Shown in pieces: positions 6,974 through 9,458 of a DNA stretch of 9,458 nt (positions are counted from its first letter, which is position 1; every line of letters begins with the position of its first letter). Source of the stretch: JBJHBY01 sp050485745 (GTDB lineage Bacteria; Pseudomonadota; Gammaproteobacteria; Pseudomonadales; CAMLJR01); assembly GCA_050485745.1 (NCBI GenBank), contig JBJHBY010000141.1:1-9458 (forward strand). The letters are read 5' to 3'. A program made the position numbers and the translations under genes. The notes under the pieces are model-generated. The model worked only from the letters and a program-made list of their open reading frames with translations. It did no database searches and was not told the DNA's origin.

Positions 6974-7804
6974 ATGAACACCACCATGAATCAGCAGCAT
7001 GTCCTGGTCCTCGGTGCCAGCAGTGGCATTGGCCTGGCCACAGCGGAAGCCTTGCTGAACGCCGGTGCGGTGGTCACCCTGGCGGGGCGCGATTCAGACA
7101 GATTGCAGGCCGCCCATGATGCCCTGCTGCAACGCACCGGGGTCGATAGCGGGCGGCTGCGTCAGCAGCCCGGGGATGCCGCCGAAAGGGAGCAGGTCGT
7201 GGCCATGGTTGCGAGCGCCTGTGATGACGGGTCCCAACTGGATGCGGCAATCTTTGTGCCTGGCGGTGGCCAGTTTCGTCCGGTGCTGTTGCACGATGAA
7301 CACAGCCTGGCGGAGGAACTGGCCAGTAACGTCGTGCCCTTCCTCACCCTGCTCAAGGCCGCCGTACCCCATATGCAGCAACGCGGCGGCAGCCTGGTGG
7401 CGTTGTCATCCACGGCGGCGGTGATGAGCTCGCGCTACCTCAGCGCCTATTGTGCCGGCAAGGCGGCACTGGAGGGCTTCATCCGCACCGCGGCGGACGA
7501 GCTCGGTGAACAGAACATCCGCATCAATGCGGTGCGGCCGGGGTTGACCCATACCGGCGCCACCGATGCCATGTTCGCGCACCCGGAACTGCTCGGGAAA
7601 TTTCGCGAACAGGTTCCCCTGCCCCGTCTTGGTGAGCCAATGGATATCGCCGGCGCCCTGCTCTTCCTCGCCAGCCGCGCCTCCAGCTGGATGACGGGCC
7701 AGTGCATCACCGTTGATGGTGGTCACACCTTGCGGGCATTCCCCGATCTCAAGGCGACGGTGGAGCAGATGTACGGTCCACCAGAAGACTGGATCAAGGA
7801 TTAA
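6974..7804 (+). CDS. Short-chain dehydrogenase/reductase (SDR family)
   Basis: This 276-residue cytosolic oxidoreductase is of the classical SDR type, a Rossmann-fold enzyme using NAD(H) or NADP(H). The cofactor loop is GASSGIG (residues 14-20). The likely catalytic tetrad is Asn119, Ser146, Tyr159 and Lys163, the last two in the YCAGK form of YxxxK, with the usual 13-residue Ser-Tyr spacing. RINAVRPGL (183-191) and the C-terminal SSWMTGQCITVDGG (237-250) are also typical. AGR at 37-39 after the second strand hints at NADP(H) preference. The NNAG motif is replaced by FVPG (94-97), which is unusual. The start at 6974 is set by an AGGAG Shine-Dalgarno sequence (6963-6967), six bases away; an upstream in-frame ATG at 6911 would add 21 unlikely residues. 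The gene diverges from fan1 and its last 11 bases overlap the convergent reductase gene. The substrate cannot be read from the sequence. Confidence 0.92.
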   Translation: MNTTMNQQHVLVLGASSGIGLATAEALLNAGAVVTLAGRDSDRLQAAHDALLQRTGVDSGRLRQQPGDAAEREQVVAMVASACDDGSQLDAAIFVPGGGQFRPVLLHDEHSLAEELASNVVPFLTLLKAAVPHMQQRGGSLVALSSTAAVMSSRYLSAYCAGKAALEGFIRTAADELGEQNIRINAVRPGLTHTGATDAMFAHPELLGKFREQVPLPRLGEPMDIAGALLFLASRASSWMTGQCITVDGGHTLRAFPDLKATVEQMYGPPEDWIKD

Positions 7805-8639
7805 TCCGAAGCAGACGGCTGATACCGGCACACTCGTCCCCGCCCAGGGAGAAATCCAGGACCGCCAGATCCTCGCGCATGTGCTGCACCGAGGTGGTTC
7901 CGGTCAAGGGTGTGACACCCTCCTGCACCAGATAGCGGAACAGAATTTGTGGCGGCGTGCGCTGATAGCGTTTGGCCAATGTGGTGATCACGGGGTCCGC
8001 CAGTAATTGTGGGTTGGCTGTCAGGGTCCAGAAGCTCTGGTACACCACTCCCTGTTCACGGCACCAGGCTCGCAGCGCCCGATCGTAGCCGGTTTCCGCA
8101 TAGAAGCGGTTTTGCACAATGGCGGGCTTGATGCGAGCCCATTGGTGGAGAGCTTGCAATACTTCCAGGTCATAGCAGTTGCTGATTCCCAGCAGGCGCG
8201 CACCGCCGTGATCAGCGATGCTTTCCAGCGCCTGCCAGACCGCCTGCAGGTCACGGGTTCGGGGCAACGGCGAGTGCAGGATCAGCCCGTCGAGGTAGTC
8301 GGTCCGCAGGTTGTGGAGAGATGTCTCGAAGGACTGCCGGACCTGGGCCGGCAGCGGGCTCGCCGGGTCATAGGGCAGGCGCGCCGGATCCTGGCCGGAC
8401 AGCGGCGTGAACTTGGTCTGCAGATAGAGATCCGCGCGGCGAACTCCGGTGGCCAGGCTCGCCGCGATGCCCTCGCCGACTCCGGGCTCGTGATAATGTT
8501 TGGGCTGGCAAGCCGTATCGATACCGCGGAAGCCCTGTTCGATGGCCTGCTGTACGAGCGTCGCGGTGCGATCCTTCTTCCATGCCGTGCCGTAGAGAAT
8601 GGCAGGCATCCCGCCAGGGTCGCTTGACGTCACGATCAT
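7794..8639 (-). CDS. Aldo/keto reductase family protein
   Basis: This 281-residue protein is a TIM-barrel NADPH-dependent reductase that would interconvert carbonyls and alcohols. The expected catalytic tetrad is visible: Asp41 in GIDTA, Tyr49 in PKHYHE, Lys76 in LQTKF and His122 in LILHSPL. GISNC (151-155), Gln176-Asn177 and the cofactor stretch PLTGTTSVQHMREDL (244-258) complete the pattern. The loop after Lys76 (about 80-97, rich in Pro and Asp) is somewhat long and may shape substrate choice. The start at 8639 has a strong GGGGGAGG Shine-Dalgarno sequence four bases upstream. The gene is divergent from the PEBP gene and converges on the SDR gene with an 11-bp overlap. The two oxidoreductases are therefore not co-transcribed, and antisense overlap of their 3' ends is expected. 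Substrate unknown. Confidence 0.93.
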   Translation of the reverse strand: MIVTSSDPGGMPAILYGTAWKKDRTATLVQQAIEQGFRGIDTACQPKHYHEPGVGEGIAASLATGVRRADLYLQTKFTPLSGQDPARLPYDPASPLPAQVRQSFETSLHNLRTDYLDGLILHSPLPRTRDLQAVWQALESIADHGGARLLGISNCYDLEVLQALHQWARIKPAIVQNRFYAETGYDRALRAWCREQGVVYQSFWTLTANPQLLADPVITTLAKRYQRTPPQILFRYLVQEGVTPLTGTTSVQHMREDLAVLDFSLGGDECAGISRLLRINP

Positions 8640-8722
8640 GTCGCCTCCCCCGCTGCTGCTGATGGATCCCTGACACCCTACACTGTTCTACCTTGGTGGT
8701 ACCATGGCCCATGACCAGCGAT

Positions 8723-8748
8723 AGCCATAGACTGTAGCCACAGACTGT
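8723..8748. repeat. Tandem 13-bp direct repeat upstream of the PEBP gene
   Basis: AGCCATAGACTGT (8723-8735) is followed immediately by AGCCACAGACTGT (8736-8748), 12 of 13 bases identical. The repeat ends 38 bases before the ATG of the PEBP gene and lies within the 147-bp gap shared with the divergent reductase gene. Head-to-tail repeats of this size can be sites for regulators that bind as tandem dimers, but it may also be a chance slippage duplication. I see no convincing -35/-10 pair in this gap. Confidence 0.5.
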
Positions 8749-8786
8749 CGAGATTCAACCATCGACCAGACCAAGGGAGGCTCACC

Positions 8787-9263
8787 ATGGGATTTGCACT
8801 TTCCGACCTGACCGTTACCAGCAGCGCATTCGAGGCGCTGGGCCGTATCCCCGAGCGCCATACCGGCGAGGGGCCGGACGTCTCGCCGCAGCTGTCCTGG
8901 GCCCATGCGCCCGAGGGTGTCAAAGCCTGGGCCGTGATCTGCCACGACCCGGATGCGCCGCTGGTGAGCGGTAACGGCAGCTACGGTTTTGTGCACTGGG
9001 TGCTGTACAACCTGGCGGCCTCGGTGAATACGCTGGAGGAAGGCAGCAGCGTTGGTACCCGGGGCAAGAATGATTTCGGCAACACCGGCTACAACGGGCC
9101 GATGCCGCCGCCGGGACACGGCGTCCACCATTACTACTTCTGGGTGCTGGCACTGGATCGCGAGCTGCAACTGCCCGCGGGCCTGGGTCTGCAGGAGCTG
9201 CTGCAGAAGATCGAGCCCCATGTCATCGGCATGAACCGGCTGGTGGGTCTTTACGACCGCTGA
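8787..9263 (+). CDS. YbhB/YbcL family Raf kinase inhibitor-like (PEBP) protein
   Basis: This 158-residue protein belongs to the phosphatidylethanolamine-binding protein family. The conserved anion-pocket motifs are present: DPDAP (54-58), FVHWVLYNL (68-76), and GVHHY (112-116), matching the GxHRY element, preceded by the glycine/proline-rich GYNGPMPPPGHG. The length matches bacterial YbhB/YbcL. The pocket could bind a small anion or phospholipid head group, but the physiological role of the bacterial members is poorly known. There is no signal peptide, so it is probably cytosolic. The start at 8787 has a GGGAGG Shine-Dalgarno sequence (8775-8780), six bases away. The next gene starts 8 bases after its stop, so they probably share a transcript. 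Confidence 0.95.
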   Translation: MGFALSDLTVTSSAFEALGRIPERHTGEGPDVSPQLSWAHAPEGVKAWAVICHDPDAPLVSGNGSYGFVHWVLYNLAASVNTLEEGSSVGTRGKNDFGNTGYNGPMPPPGHGVHHYYFWVLALDRELQLPAGLGLQELLQKIEPHVIGMNRLVGLYDR

Positions 9264-9271
9264 GCCGTTGC

Positions 9272-9458
9272 ATGATCCGCATGCGCCGCAGCCGGACCCT
9301 GGTCTCGATCCTGGCGCCTGCGCTGCTATCGGCGTTGTTGCTGTCGGCCTGTGCGACCCCCGCCGCGCGGCTCGACCCCGGTGCCCGGGCCGCCCTCGAC
9401 CGGGCCTTCTCGGAAATCGAGCGCAGTCCGCGCCCCGGCCTTGCAGTGGTGGTACATC
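9272..9458 (+). CDS. Lipoprotein, probable beta-lactamase-fold serine hydrolase, cut at window end
   Basis: Only the first 62 codons are visible. The product begins with a basic stretch (MIRMRRSR) and a hydrophobic segment ending in the lipobox Leu24-Ser25-Ala26-Cys27, so it should be exported and lipid-anchored at Cys27. The mature part reads LDPGARAALDRAFSEIERS followed by PRPGLAVVV. This resembles the N-terminal strand region of class C beta-lactamase-like serine hydrolases, where a helix is followed by a small-residue-rich beta strand. The SxxK and YxN catalytic motifs would lie beyond the window, so the family is a guess. An alternative start at 9281 would drop three residues without changing the signal. 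There is no strong Shine-Dalgarno sequence, and translation may be coupled to the PEBP gene, which ends 8 bases upstream. Confidence 0.7.
   Translation, partial: MIRMRRSRTLVSILAPALLSALLLSACATPAARLDPGARAALDRAFSEIERSPRPGLAVVVH

Noticed and set aside
8732..8743. CTGT-N4-ACAG in front of the PEBP gene as a second LexA box
   Set aside because: The spacer is four bases rather than eight, so the half-sites cannot be bound as in a LexA operator. The match comes from the tandem 13-bp repeat.

Overview
This window looks like chromosomal DNA from a GC-rich gammaproteobacterium. The evidence is the DNA gyrase B fragment at the left end, which reads like the Gram-negative GyrB with its long insert in the C-terminal half. 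The fan1 homologue also resembles the Pseudomonas-type protein. I cannot name the genus. I see no mobile element, CRISPR array, tRNA or rRNA. No gap between genes is longer than about 230 bases.

Layout, left to right. (1) The 3' two-thirds of gyrB on the + strand, closed by a GC-rich hairpin that faces a convergent neighbour. (2) A small three-helix membrane protein of unknown function on the - strand. (3) A two-gene - strand operon, read right to left: a bacterial FAN1 nuclease (VRR-NUC domain), then an iron-sulfur Rad3/DinG-type helicase with an N-terminal PD-(D/E)XK nuclease domain. The two genes overlap by an ATGA. A perfect 12-bp inverted repeat begins exactly at the helicase stop codon. 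(4) A divergent intergenic region of 230 bp that holds the fan1 promoter, a LexA/SOS-box match placed across it, and an 18-bp perfect palindrome. (5) A short-chain dehydrogenase on the + strand, convergent with and overlapping by 11 bp (6) an aldo/keto reductase on the - strand. (7) A divergent region of 147 bp with a tandem 13-bp repeat, then (8) a PEBP-family (YbhB/YbcL) protein on the + strand, followed after 8 bp by (9) the start of a lipoprotein that looks like a beta-lactamase-fold serine hydrolase, cut by the window edge.

The most interesting unit is the fan1-helicase operon. It pairs a structure-specific flap/interstrand-crosslink nuclease with a Fe-S helicase carrying a second nuclease domain. 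Its only recognisable promoter carries a CTGT-N8-ACAG operator. Together these suggest a compact DNA-damage-inducible repair module that resembles, in its parts, the eukaryotic FAN1 and FANCJ (Rad3-family) proteins. The operator and the functional pairing are inferences from sequence. The remaining genes look like ordinary metabolic or accessory genes.
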